Below the pieces are notes generated by a model. It saw only the letters and a list, made by a program, of their open reading frames with translations, ran no database searches and had not been told where the DNA came from. A stretch of DNA of 64,000 nt. Source: Desulfoglaeba alkanexedens ALDC (GTDB taxonomy: Bacteria; Desulfobacterota; Syntrophobacteria; Syntrophobacterales; DSM-9756). Where the stretch lies: NCBI RefSeq assembly GCF_005377625.1, contig NZ_CP040098.1:1481501-1545500 (forward strand), read 5' to 3'. The position numbers and the translations under genes were made by a program. Shown here in pieces: positions 55,259 through 64,000 of this stretch. Positions within the stretch are counted from its first letter, which is position 1; the number at the start of each line of letters is the position of its first letter.

Positions 55259-56231
55259 TCAGTAGATCCCTGATCTTCAAACCGGCGCCTTCCAGTGCAA
55301 GTTGCCTGTTCGCATGCTGGCGGAGGCGTCTCGCGGTTTCTTCGATCGCTTGGTATAGTTCAAGAAGGGCCTCGATGGAAAGACGGCCCGTTGCTTCGGC
55401 CGATGCGGCGGCGAAGATTTCGGGGTCTCCGCTACCCTCCAGGCCGACCATGATCTTTTCCCGCAGCCAGAACTTAATACATTCCATGTCCTGTTCCAAG
55501 TCTTCACTTTCCTTGGACCAGGCGGCCGCCATGGAAAAAACGTCCAGAACGGAAGCGGCTTTCAGGCGGGCGATGCGTTCCAGGACTTGGCGGAGGCGAT
55601 CCATACGGTCCGCTTCCACCCACCAGGCCGCCCGATCCAGGCTCCCGAAGGACAGTCGGGCGATTTTCCGGGCCTGGTCATCGCCGATTCGATAGGTTGC
55701 AGCCAGATGCCGGGCGATCCAGTCTTCATCCAGAGGCTGACACCGGACATGGCAGCAGCGTGAAACGATGGTCGGAAGCAGCATCTGGGGTTCCAGAGCC
55801 ATCAAGATGAAGACGTTTTGCGCCGGAGGTTCTTCGAGTATCTTGAGAAGGGCGTTGGAGGCTTCTTCCTTGAGGTCCTGGGCGTCTTCCAGCACCACCA
55901 CCCGGAAGCGGCCTTCAGAGGGCATGAAGCGGAGCCGTTCCCGCAGATCTCGAACCTGGTCCAGCTTGATAAAGGCTCCGTCCCGGACGACCCGGAGGAT
56001 ATCGGGATGCAGGCCTTTTTCGATCTTGGTGCACGAGGCGCACCGGTCGCAGGCGCCTGCGGGTGAGGGGGCGAGGCAGTTCAACAGCTTGGCGAACGCC
56101 TCGGCCAAGGCCCGCTTTCCGATCCCTTTCATGCCGGTGAGCAGCAGGGCGTGAGGGATGGTTCCGTTCATGACGAGCCGCTGGAGGAACCGCTTGGCGC
56201 GGGGTTGACCGGGGACGGATTCAAAAGACAT
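55203..56231 (-). CDS. holB: DNA polymerase III delta-prime subunit
   Basis: 342 aa from the ATG at 56231 (GGGAG upstream). P-loop-like GMKGIGKRA at residues 33-41, zinc module CDRCASC with an upstream Cys, and the SRC-type motif IVSRCCHVRCQPL. Part of the clamp loader. The C-terminal helical region extends 56 nt into ricT. Downstream of tmk (41 bp), as usual for tmk-holB pairs. Confidence 0.93.
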   Translation of the reverse strand: MSFESVPGQPRAKRFLQRLVMNGTIPHALLLTGMKGIGKRALAEAFAKLLNCLAPSPAGACDRCASCTKIEKGLHPDILRVVRDGAFIKLDQVRDLRERLRFMPSEGRFRVVVLEDAQDLKEEASNALLKILEEPPAQNVFILMALEPQMLLPTIVSRCCHVRCQPLDEDWIARHLAATYRIGDDQARKIARLSFGSLDRAAWWVEADRMDRLRQVLERIARLKAASVLDVFSMAAAWSKESEDLEQDMECIKFWLREKIMVGLEGSGDPEIFAAASAEATGRLSIEALLELYQAIEETARRLRQHANRQLALEGAGLKIRDLLNGKSCRYTLSKWGQSLSF

Positions 56232-56272
56232 GGAACACTCCCGCCTTTTTCGTTCATGCGCCTCCCGCATTT

Positions 56273-56929
56273 TCAAAGTGCCGGGCACCCGGGCAGCCGC
56301 AGCTTGAGTTCTCTTTCGAATGCAGCCAGCACATCGGCGAGATCGCGGTTTCCGTCGAGCACTAGAAAGCGCTTGGGGTGCATCGCGGCCAGTTGGAGGT
56401 AGCCTTCCCGCACGCGACGGTGAAACGTTTTCACTTCCCGTTCCAGGCGGTCCCTGGGGCCGGAGCGCTTCCGGAGCCGTACGGCGGCGATTTCCGGGTC
56501 ACAGTCGATGAGGACCGTTACGTCCGGTTCCAGGTCCAGCGCCATCCGCCGGTGCAGCAGCTCGATAATGTCCCGTTCCAGCCCGCGGCCGTATCCCTGG
56601 TAAGCCGTGGTGGCGTCCGCGAACCGGTCGCTCAGGACCCATCGGCCCGCATCGAGGGCCGGGCGGATGACCTCATGAACCTCCTGAACCCGACTCGCCG
56701 TGTATAGGAGCACTTCCACCCAGCCGTGGGCTCGCGGGCGATGCGGGTCCAGGAGCAGTTCCCGGATCGCCTCACCCAGGATCGTGCCCCCGGGTTGGCG
56801 GGTGACCACGGGGATCGTTCCGCTCCGCTCCAGCCGTTCCCGAAGGTGATGGAGGAGCGTGGTCTTCCCGCAACCGTCGATCCCTTCGAAGCTGACGAAA
56901 ACGCCGCGGCGCCCCCCCCGTTCAGCCAT
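56273..56929 (-). CDS. tmk: Thymidylate kinase
   Basis: 218 aa from the ATG at 56929. P-loop EGIDGCGKTT (residues 15-24), the TRQPGGTILGEAIRELLL segment, DRFADATTAYQGYGRGLE and a LID RKRSGPRDRLE. Phosphorylates dTMP to dTDP. Overlaps the end of the upstream HD-domain gene by 8 nt. Confidence 0.95.
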   Translation of the reverse strand: MAERGGRRGVFVSFEGIDGCGKTTLLHHLRERLERSGTIPVVTRQPGGTILGEAIRELLLDPHRPRAHGWVEVLLYTASRVQEVHEVIRPALDAGRWVLSDRFADATTAYQGYGRGLERDIIELLHRRMALDLEPDVTVLIDCDPEIAAVRLRKRSGPRDRLEREVKTFHRRVREGYLQLAAMHPKRFLVLDGNRDLADVLAAFERELKLRLPGCPAL

Positions 56930-57974
56930 CCCTTCTCTTTTCCCTTGCGGCGTCCCAAAGGCGGAGCTGCTTGATTTCCGGAGGACCTTCTTCAAGGTTT
57001 TCCGTTGAAGTCACCTCATCCCGGGCCGCCCGGCCTTTGAAGAAAAAGCGGTTGTGCAGGGGCTGGTAAGCCGTCCACAGGCCGTCGGTACCCTCGGATT
57101 CCTCCAAGATCCGTGTCAGGTTACTCATCTTGGCGTCCAGGTCGTCCGCGAAGTGGAGCGCCACGGCCTCGCGGGTCATGGGCGGCTGAACCGCGCCGAA
57201 CTCGGTCTGTCCATGATGGCTCAAGATCAGATGCTTGAGAAGCATGGCATCTTCTTCCGGAAACCCTCTCATGCCCTGAAGCTTGCCTTCCAGGATCTCC
57301 GCCCCCAGCACCATGTGGCCCACCAGTCGTCCCACGGGGGAGTAGTCGATCACAAGATCGTAGGTGAATTCGCGGATCTTTCCGATGTCGTGGAGCAACG
57401 CTCCGGCCAGCAGAAGATCCCGGTCCAGTTCGCCGTACAGTCCGCAAATGCGGTCCGCCAGGCGCGCCACCGCCACCGTGTGTTCCAGCAGGCCACCAAG
57501 GTAAGCGTGATGCACGGACTTGGCGGCTGGGGCCTTCTTGAAGCGGTCCGCTATCTCGGGATCCGAAAAAATACGCCGCAGCAGTTCTCTGAGCGGCCGG
57601 CGTTCCACCTGAAGCATAAGGTCGGTCAGATCCTTCCAAAGACTTTCGGGTGCGACCGGGGACACGGGGAGATAATCCGCGGGCCGGATCGCTTCAGCCG
57701 GCACCGGCGCCATGCTGACAATGCTCAGCTGCAGTTCGTCGCGGTAGGTTTCGCTCCGCCCGCGGATCCGTACCACGGTGCCCGCCGAAACGGTGCGCCC
57801 GAGTTCTTCGGCCCGTTCCCAAACGCGGCCGGTGAGCCGCCCCGTTCTGTCGCGAAGCTTCAACGTCAGGAAGGCGTTTCCGTTGCGCGCCGTTCTCAGT
57901 TCCTTCTGTTCGACGACGAAGGTGCTTTCCACTTCCTGGCCGGGCTGAATGTCACTTATGAACACCTTGGCCAC
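56922..57974 (-). CDS. YhaM-like 3'-5' exoribonuclease (OB-fold plus HD domain)
   Basis: 350 aa. N-terminal OB-fold (ESTFVVEQKELRTARNGNAF, LKLRDRTGRLTGRVWERAEE), then an HD domain with GLLEHTVAVARLADRI, LLHDIGKIREF and HHGQTEFGAVQPP metal-binding motifs. YhaM enzymes degrade RNA and some DNA from the 3' end. It lies 29 bp after the HU-family gene in the serS operon. Confidence 0.9.
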   Translation of the reverse strand: MAKVFISDIQPGQEVESTFVVEQKELRTARNGNAFLTLKLRDRTGRLTGRVWERAEELGRTVSAGTVVRIRGRSETYRDELQLSIVSMAPVPAEAIRPADYLPVSPVAPESLWKDLTDLMLQVERRPLRELLRRIFSDPEIADRFKKAPAAKSVHHAYLGGLLEHTVAVARLADRICGLYGELDRDLLLAGALLHDIGKIREFTYDLVIDYSPVGRLVGHMVLGAEILEGKLQGMRGFPEEDAMLLKHLILSHHGQTEFGAVQPPMTREAVALHFADDLDAKMSNLTRILEESEGTDGLWTAYQPLHNRFFFKGRAARDEVTSTENLEEGPPEIKQLRLWDAAREKRRDG

Positions 57975-58003
57975 GCAACGTCCTCCGGTGAAAAGAGGGG
58001 GTT

Positions 58004-58285
58004 TCAGGAACTGCTGTCAACCCTTTCCTTCAATTCTTTTCCCACTTTGAAAAAAGGAAGCTTTTTCGGATTGACCTCGATCAGTTCCCCGGTCTTGGGA
58101 TTCCTTCCCTTGTACCCGTCGTACTGCTTGACCTTGAAGCTGCCGAAGCCTCGAATCTCCACCCGGTCACCTTGGATCAAAGCCTTTTCCATGCTTTCGA
58201 AGGTGACGTTGACCGCCGTTTCGGCAGCCTTGAGCGTGATCCCTTCGGCTTTGGCCAACGCTTCGATCAGCTGACTCTTGGTCAT
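58004..58285 (-). CDS. HU/IHF-family DNA-binding protein
   Basis: 93 aa. MTKSQLIEALAKAEGITLKA at the start, VEIRGFGSFKVKQYDGYKGR with the GRNPKTGE beta-arm sequence that enters the DNA minor groove. Bends DNA in the nucleoid; whether it acts as an HU homodimer or an IHF-like subunit is not decidable from sequence. It lies 39 bp after serS. Confidence 0.93.
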   Translation of the reverse strand: MTKSQLIEALAKAEGITLKAAETAVNVTFESMEKALIQGDRVEIRGFGSFKVKQYDGYKGRNPKTGELIEVNPKKLPFFKVGKELKERVDSSS

Positions 58286-58324
58286 GGCCTTTGCTCCTTC
58301 TGAGCGGATCCCGATTCCTTCCGG

Positions 58325-59712
<1,388 letters not shown>

Positions 59713-59781
59713 TTCCTTTAGTGTCATCAAGGGGTTGTGACCGCCAGGAGGCCCCGCACCGTGCGAACGGGCTTCGAAGGA

Positions 59782-60570
59782 TCATCCGCCCGAATCAAAT
59801 TGAGCGCTCACCACTTCGACGCTGTAATCGGTGAGGAGGCTCAGGTCGGGGAGGTTGTGAAAGACCACCATGAACGGAACCCGCCCCTGAGGTGGCACAT
59901 GCACGTTGGCCAGGTCCGCTCCTTCCCGGTTCATCATCACGTTTTGAATCTCGGTCATGTCCATGCGGGTGAGATCCTGGCGGGAAAGAACATTGCCGCA
60001 ATAGGCCCGCTGCGTCACGACCGGTTCTTTTTCTGTGTAGATCTTCCCTTCGAGCAGAATGAAGCTCACCGGTCGCGGCGATTCATTGACCACGTGGCCC
60101 TGCACCACGAAGATCTGGCCGACCGTTTCGTTCTGCAGGAAGAAGGCTTCCGTGTCGTTGATCAGCGAGACGGCGGGCTTTTCAAGATCCGCGGAAGTGG
60201 TATCCCGGGATTCCGAATCGCCTCCCCCAAGGATGCCCATGCGAGCGACGGCGTAAAGACCGCCGATCATTACCACCGCCAGCAAAAGAAGTACTCCGAT
60301 CAGTCCTTTCCGGGATTTTTTCTCGCGGGGCGGCGGAATCCGCGGGCCCGCTATGGGCGGAACCCTTGCCAGAGTCTCTTCCCGGCTTGCCGATGCAGCC
60401 TCGGCCTCAGCCTCGGCCTCAGCAAAGGTGGAGGAAGGGCCTGACTCGGCAGGTTTTTCCACCACAAACACGTGCCCGCAGCGCGAACAGCGCACCTTGA
60501 CCCGCGACTTCCCTATCCGCTCGAGGTCCAGCCGGAACTTGGTTTGACAGATTTCACAGGTGACGATCAT
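59782..60570 (-). CDS. Zinc-ribbon, DUF3426-type membrane protein
   Basis: 262 aa from the ATG at 60570 (GGGGAAG upstream). N-terminal MJ0042-type zinc ribbon (CEICQTKFRL ... CSRCGHVFVV), an acidic Ala/Glu linker, one membrane helix (GLIGVLLLLAVVMIGGLYAV) and a C-terminal FxLyD/DUF3426-like domain (VGQIFVVQGHVVNESPRPVS). Typical of deltaproteobacteria; function unknown. It follows hpt by 29 bp and is probably co-transcribed. Confidence 0.85.
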   Translation of the reverse strand: MIVTCEICQTKFRLDLERIGKSRVKVRCSRCGHVFVVEKPAESGPSSTFAEAEAEAEAASASREETLARVPPIAGPRIPPPREKKSRKGLIGVLLLLAVVMIGGLYAVARMGILGGGDSESRDTTSADLEKPAVSLINDTEAFFLQNETVGQIFVVQGHVVNESPRPVSFILLEGKIYTEKEPVVTQRAYCGNVLSRQDLTRMDMTEIQNVMMNREGADLANVHVPPQGRVPFMVVFHNLPDLSLLTDYSVEVVSAQFDSGG

Positions 60571-60599
60571 GGTCTTCCCCATCTCCAGCGCCGGCGTCG

Positions 60600-61154
60600 T
60601 TAGGGAGCCGCCCCGCCGCTTCCGTCATTGAGGAACTCCACCTCGTAAATCCCCTTAAGTCCCCGATGCTTCTCGGCGAAATCGAGTCCGTAACCCACCA
60701 CGAACCCCCCGGAGATACGGATACCCGCATAGTCCACCGGAACCGCGCAACGGCGGCACTCGAACTTGTCGATGAGGGTGCACACCTTGATGGAACGCGG
60801 GCCGTGCTGTTTCAGATGCTTGAGCATCCAATCCACCGTTACCCCGGTGTCCACGATGTCCTCCACGATCAGGACATCGCGGCCCTCCAGGCGGGCTTCC
60901 ACGTCCTTGGTCAATCGAATGCAGCCGCTGGATTCGGCGGCGGCGCCGTAACTCGCCAATCGCACGAAATCCACTTCCACCGGTACCCGGAGGTTCCGGA
61001 TGAGGTCGGCCAGAAACACGAAGGCGCCTTTTAAGACCCCGATCAGAACGACGTCTTTCCCTTCGTAATCCCGGTCGATCTCTTCGGCCAGATCCCTCAC
61101 CCGCGCCGCCACCTCTGCTTCTGAAACCCGCTCCACCAGGCGATAAGCCTGCAT
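60600..61154 (-). CDS. hpt: Hypoxanthine phosphoribosyltransferase
   Basis: 184 aa; ATG with AAGGAGA upstream. The PRPP-binding loop VLIVEDIVDTGVTVDW, the pyrophosphate loop LIGVLKGAFVFLADL, and VVGYGLDFAEKHRGLKGIYE near the C-terminus define HPRT. Purine salvage: hypoxanthine or guanine plus PRPP to IMP or GMP. Confidence 0.95.
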   Translation of the reverse strand: MQAYRLVERVSEAEVAARVRDLAEEIDRDYEGKDVVLIGVLKGAFVFLADLIRNLRVPVEVDFVRLASYGAAAESSGCIRLTKDVEARLEGRDVLIVEDIVDTGVTVDWMLKHLKQHGPRSIKVCTLIDKFECRRCAVPVDYAGIRISGGFVVGYGLDFAEKHRGLKGIYEVEFLNDGSGGAAP

Positions 61155-61526
61155 GTTGTCGTCTCCTTCCAGCCGATGGTCGGAAAAGGTTTGGCGAAAA
61201 GCGATGCAAAGGTAGCGGAAAAAAATGGAAAGGTCAATCCAGAGCTTCGCTTAAGCCTTCAGAACTATTCGCAAACCAATGATCGCCCAAGGGGGGCCGC
61301 CAGGGAGGACCCCATGCCCGCAGGCCTCCGGAGTGCCCGCGGTTCGGCACGCCGCTTCACCCGTTGTTAGCAGGAGAAGAACAATCCTGGATGAGGCCAT
61401 GCTAAAAGAATAATCTGTGTGCCTTGCCTTGGAAGGGCCGGAGGCCGGCGATCCTCCCGTTTTCATTGCTTTTCAAAATAAAAATCATTATAGAATGACC
61501 GAAAACGACTTCAAAGGAGACCATAA
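61155..61526. other. Divergent promoter region between hpt and the NifU-like gene
   Basis: 372 bp without a gene. Contains a strong promoter match toward the NifU-like gene and a weaker one toward hpt (TTGACC at 61237-61232, 17-bp spacer, TACCTT at 61214-61209, minus strand). The middle part shows nothing recognised. Confidence 0.5.
61466..61494 (+). promoter_or_regulatory. Predicted sigma-70 promoter of the NifU-like gene
   Basis: TTGCTT (61466-61471), 17-bp AT-rich spacer, TATAGA (61489-61494), about 32 nt before the start codon. A clear AT-rich island in GC-rich DNA. Confidence 0.6.
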
Positions 61527-61745
61527 ATGCGTGAAAAAATCGAAAAGGCTTTGAACAAGGTCCGTCCCATGCTGCAGCGGGACGGTGGCAATGTGGAACT
61601 GGTCGATGTGGAAGGGACGGTGGTCAAGGTACGGCTGCAGGGAGCCTGCCACGGCTGCCCCATGAGTCAGATGACCCTCAAGGCGGGGATCGAGCGGATC
61701 ATCAGACAGGAAGTACCTGAAATCACAGAAGTTAAGGCGGTCTGA
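61527..61745 (+). CDS. NifU C-terminal-domain iron-sulfur scaffold protein
   Basis: 72 aa; AAAGGAG upstream. EKIEKALNKVRPMLQRDGGN and VVKVRLQGACHGCPMSQMTL with the two scaffold cysteines at residues 41 and 44. Nfu-type scaffolds hold a transient cluster for delivery to apo-proteins. Stand-alone domain of normal length, convergent with rlmH. Confidence 0.93.
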   Translation: MREKIEKALNKVRPMLQRDGGNVELVDVEGTVVKVRLQGACHGCPMSQMTLKAGIERIIRQEVPEITEVKAV

Positions 61746-61798
61746 GCGCTTCCGGTTCCAGGGGTCCCCGAAAACGTTCCCACCGAAATGCACGCTGT

Positions 61799-62269
61799 TC
61801 ATTTGTGGTAGGGTTCGCCCTTGAGGATCGTGAAGGCGCGGTAGATCTGTTCGGTCACCAGAAGCCGTGCCAGATCATGAGGGAATGTCATCCGGGAAAG
61901 GGAGAGTAGGTCGTTTGCCCGTTCCCGGACCGTGGAGGCGAACCCCAGGGGGCCTCCAACCGCCATGCAAGTTTCGGGGACCGCCCTTTTTTCCAGGTCG
62001 CCGAGGAATGCCGCGAATTCTTCGGAAGTCATGAGCCGCCCGCGTTCGTCCCAGACCACGAGGTGGCTTCGCGCTTCCACCGCCGACAGCAGCCGTTCGC
62101 TCTCTTTGAGCCGCACCAGATCTTCGTTGGCTTTTTTCCCGATTTTTTCCGCTCGAACCGTTCGGACCGTAATCGGCGCGTACCGCCTGATCCGCTCCAC
62201 ATACCGCGCAACTCCTGATTCCACCTCAGGAAGGTTTGTTTTTCCCACAAAAAGCAGTCGGATCTTCAT
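61799..62269 (-). CDS. rlmH: 23S rRNA pseudouridine-1915 N3-methyltransferase
   Basis: 156 aa from the ATG at 62269 (MKIRLLFVGKTNLPEVESGV); the frame extends upstream into tlyA, but the family length fits this start. SPOUT features: LVVWDERGRLMTSEEFAAFL, MAVGGPLGFASTVRERAN and MTFPHDLARLLVTEQIYRAF with the C-terminal YHK. Start overlaps the end of tlyA by 44 nt. Confidence 0.94.
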   Translation of the reverse strand: MKIRLLFVGKTNLPEVESGVARYVERIRRYAPITVRTVRAEKIGKKANEDLVRLKESERLLSAVEARSHLVVWDERGRLMTSEEFAAFLGDLEKRAVPETCMAVGGPLGFASTVRERANDLLSLSRMTFPHDLARLLVTEQIYRAFTILKGEPYHK

Positions 62270-63011
62270 CGCGTTCCTTGAACGCCGCCATGAGGAATTC
62301 GCGGTTACCTTTGGGTCCGAGAATGGGCGACGGGGTGATGCCGAGCACCCGCAAGCCGCATTGGCCTGCAAACGCCGTCACGTCCCGGCAGACGGCGTCG
62401 TGCACCGCGGGATCCCGCACCACGCCGCCTTTTCCCACCCGGCTTCGGCCGGCTTCGAACTGGGGTTTGATAAGACAGACCAGGCGGCCCTGCGGTCTGA
62501 GGAAGGCAGTGACACGGGGGATGACCAGCCTGAGGGAAATGAAGGACGTGTCGACGGTGGCGATGTCCACGGGTTCGGGCACGCGTTCGGGTTCCAGGTA
62601 CCGGATGTTCGCCCGTTCGATCACCACCACCCGGTCATCCCGTCGAAGCTTCCAGTCGAGCTGGCCGTAACCCACATCCACCGCGTAAACCCGGCGGGCT
62701 CCCCGCTGGAGCAGGCAATCGGTGAACCCGCCGGTGGACGCTCCCACATCCAGGGCGACAAGTCCCGAAACGTCGACGGCGAAATGATCCAGGGCGTGTT
62801 CGAGTTTGACTCCGCCGCGGCTCACATAGCGAAGACCTTCGCCTGCGATCTCGATGACGCTTTCCCGGGAAACCATGCGGCCGGCTTTGGTGACCGGCTG
62901 CCCGTCCACCCGTACTCTTGCCGCCAGGATGAGAGCCTGTGCCCTTTCGCGGCTGAGCGCAAACCCCCGTTCCACCAGCAGCTTATCCAAACGCTCGGAC
63001 GACCCGGCCAT
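62226..63011 (-). CDS. tlyA: TlyA-family rRNA 2'-O-methyltransferase
   Basis: 261 aa. N-terminal S4 RNA-binding domain (ERLDKLLVERGFALSRERAQ), then a FtsJ-like methyltransferase with SAM motif ALDVGASTGGFTDCLLQRGA and VDTSFISLRLVIPRVTAFLR. TlyA methylates 16S/23S rRNA in mycobacteria; target here unknown. It lies downstream of dxs with a repeat-filled gap, a common gene order. Confidence 0.93.
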   Translation of the reverse strand: MAGSSERLDKLLVERGFALSRERAQALILAARVRVDGQPVTKAGRMVSRESVIEIAGEGLRYVSRGGVKLEHALDHFAVDVSGLVALDVGASTGGFTDCLLQRGARRVYAVDVGYGQLDWKLRRDDRVVVIERANIRYLEPERVPEPVDIATVDTSFISLRLVIPRVTAFLRPQGRLVCLIKPQFEAGRSRVGKGGVVRDPAVHDAVCRDVTAFAGQCGLRVLGITPSPILGPKGNREFLMAAFKERDEDPTAFCGKNKPS

Positions 63012-63062
63012 GTTCGCCCATAAACGCTATGTTGTTTTTGCTTGGTATCGACTGGAAAAAAT

Positions 63063-63237
<175 letters not shown>

Positions 63238-63421
63238 GAATGATGAATGGGAAAAAGGGAACTTAGGGAGACCCCGAGATGGTTAAAACTTATTCAGCGT
63301 GTACCACGTTTTTTTTCATTCGATGTTCGACGTTCATCTTTAAAAACAGCCTAATACCATAAATGCAACCCAGTTTTTCATTCGATGTTGAACGTTCGAT
63401 GTTCGATGTTCGATGTTCGAT

Positions 63422-63741
63422 GGGTGCGGATCTTTTAGAACGACATCCAGGGTTACCCTCTAAGGTAGATCCAGATGGCCTTGAAGCAGCAAGCGCATCA
63501 GCTCCGTTTCCCCTCGTTCCCAAGCTCCAGCTTGGGAACGCCCTGCCCTGGAAGCTCCAGCTTCCCTCCTGCTACAGATGAAACGCGCTGTCTTTATAGG
63601 GAGATCGCCAGGATCTCGAAGTGGTCCTTCCCCCTCGTTCCCAAGCTCTGGCTTGGGAACGGCCTAACCGAAGCTGGAGCTTCTGCACAGTTGTGTTCCC
63701 AAGCTGGAGCTTGGGAACAAGAAGTAAAAGATCTGCACCCA
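63422..63741. mobile_element. MITE-like element, copy 2
   Basis: Ends GGGTGCGGATCTTTTAG (63422) and the complement of GGGTGCAGATCTTTTAC (to 63741) are inverted repeats. The first 110 bp match the right end of copy 1 in reverse. It lies inside an inverted heptamer run (ATGTTCGAT left, ATGTTCGAC right), a likely 8-9 bp target duplication. The interior has several TTCCCAAGCTCCAGCTTGGG-type palindromes. Confidence 0.75.
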
Positions 63742-63764
63742 TGTTCGACGTTCGACGTTCATCT

Positions 63765-64000
63765 TTAAAAACAACCCAATGCCATAGATGTAGCCTGTGA
63801 ATCTTTACAAAATGACTTAGCGCTTATGCCATGTTCGCCCCGGCACAGTCTCAGCGCTGCGGACCGAACCGCCTCCGCATCGATTTCCAGTTCTCGGCGC
63901 AAAACAGCCTGGGCGCCGTGGGGCACGAAGCGATCGGGAATCCCGAGCCGCACCATCGACCGCGGAAACCAGCCCGCGTCGGCGAACATTTCTAGCACGG
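63765..64000 (-). CDS. dxs: 1-deoxy-D-xylulose-5-phosphate synthase, C-terminal end (5' part outside window)
   Basis: About 78 codons. MLEMFADAGWFPRSMVRLGI, PDRFVPHGAQAVLRRELEID and AEAVRSAALRLCRG are the C-terminal end of DXS, the first enzyme of the methylerythritol phosphate isoprenoid pathway. The last about 20 residues after GEHG are not conserved and lie next to the repeats, so the natural stop may have been shifted by them. Upstream of tlyA, as in many bacteria. Confidence 0.85.
   Translation of the reverse strand, partial: VLEMFADAGWFPRSMVRLGIPDRFVPHGAQAVLRRELEIDAEAVRSAALRLCRGEHGISAKSFCKDSQATSMALGCF

Noticed and set aside
57054-58274. 406-codon plus-strand frame opposite yhaM and the HU gene
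   Set aside because: Antisense shadow; the proteins on the minus strand are clearly recognised.

Overview
The window looks like chromosome of a GC-rich bacterium, most likely a deltaproteobacterium close to the Syntrophobacterales. This is inferred from gene content: an ADP-forming acyl-CoA synthetase with a GNAT tail, a Tat-exported polyferredoxin/DUF362/aldo-keto reductase set, and a conserved serS-HU-yhaM-tmk-holB-ricT-metG run. No rRNA, tRNA or CRISPR array was seen.

Layout. 1-4.6 kb is metabolic (acyl-CoA synthetase, nicotinate phosphoribosyltransferase). 4.8-46.1 kb is an accessory island full of insertion sequences, integron-type gene cassettes and defence genes. 46.5-64 kb is mostly core: a redox operon, the serS-to-metG operon, hpt, a NifU-like scaffold, rlmH, tlyA and the 3' end of dxs.

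Island. A tight minus-strand operon encodes a DUF4338 (DruA-family) protein, a NurA nuclease and a HerA ATPase. Next come an IS1634-type transposase relic split by a 381-bp MITE-like element, a PP-loop ATPase, and a broken helicase/RHH-PIN/DUF1156-methylase locus. An intact drug-efflux operon (HlyD, RbbA-like ABC, ABC-2 permease, outer-membrane factor) follows. At 36.0-46.1 kb two very large co-directional genes, a 1271-aa protein and a 2062-aa DUF1998 helicase, resemble a Druantia type III (DruH-DruE) defence system.

Gene cassettes. Between the insertion sequences lie short minus-strand genes (two toxin-antitoxin pairs, an AIPR phage-resistance protein, one unknown protein). Each is bounded by attC-like integron sites, the best being a textbook 63-bp attC at 27713-27775. 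The first bases of each cassette are close to the reverse complement of its own attC inner core, as expected for integrase-inserted cassettes, but no integron integrase is in the window. Two copies of one IS sit exactly 9 bp from cassette cores, suggesting attC targeting. An intact IS with a perfect 9-bp target duplication has cut the last codons off the AIPR gene.

Dispersed repeats. A MITE-like family with terminal inverted repeat GGRTGCRGATCTTTT occurs three times. A 24-copy heptamer array (GAACATY) lies between tlyA and dxs.
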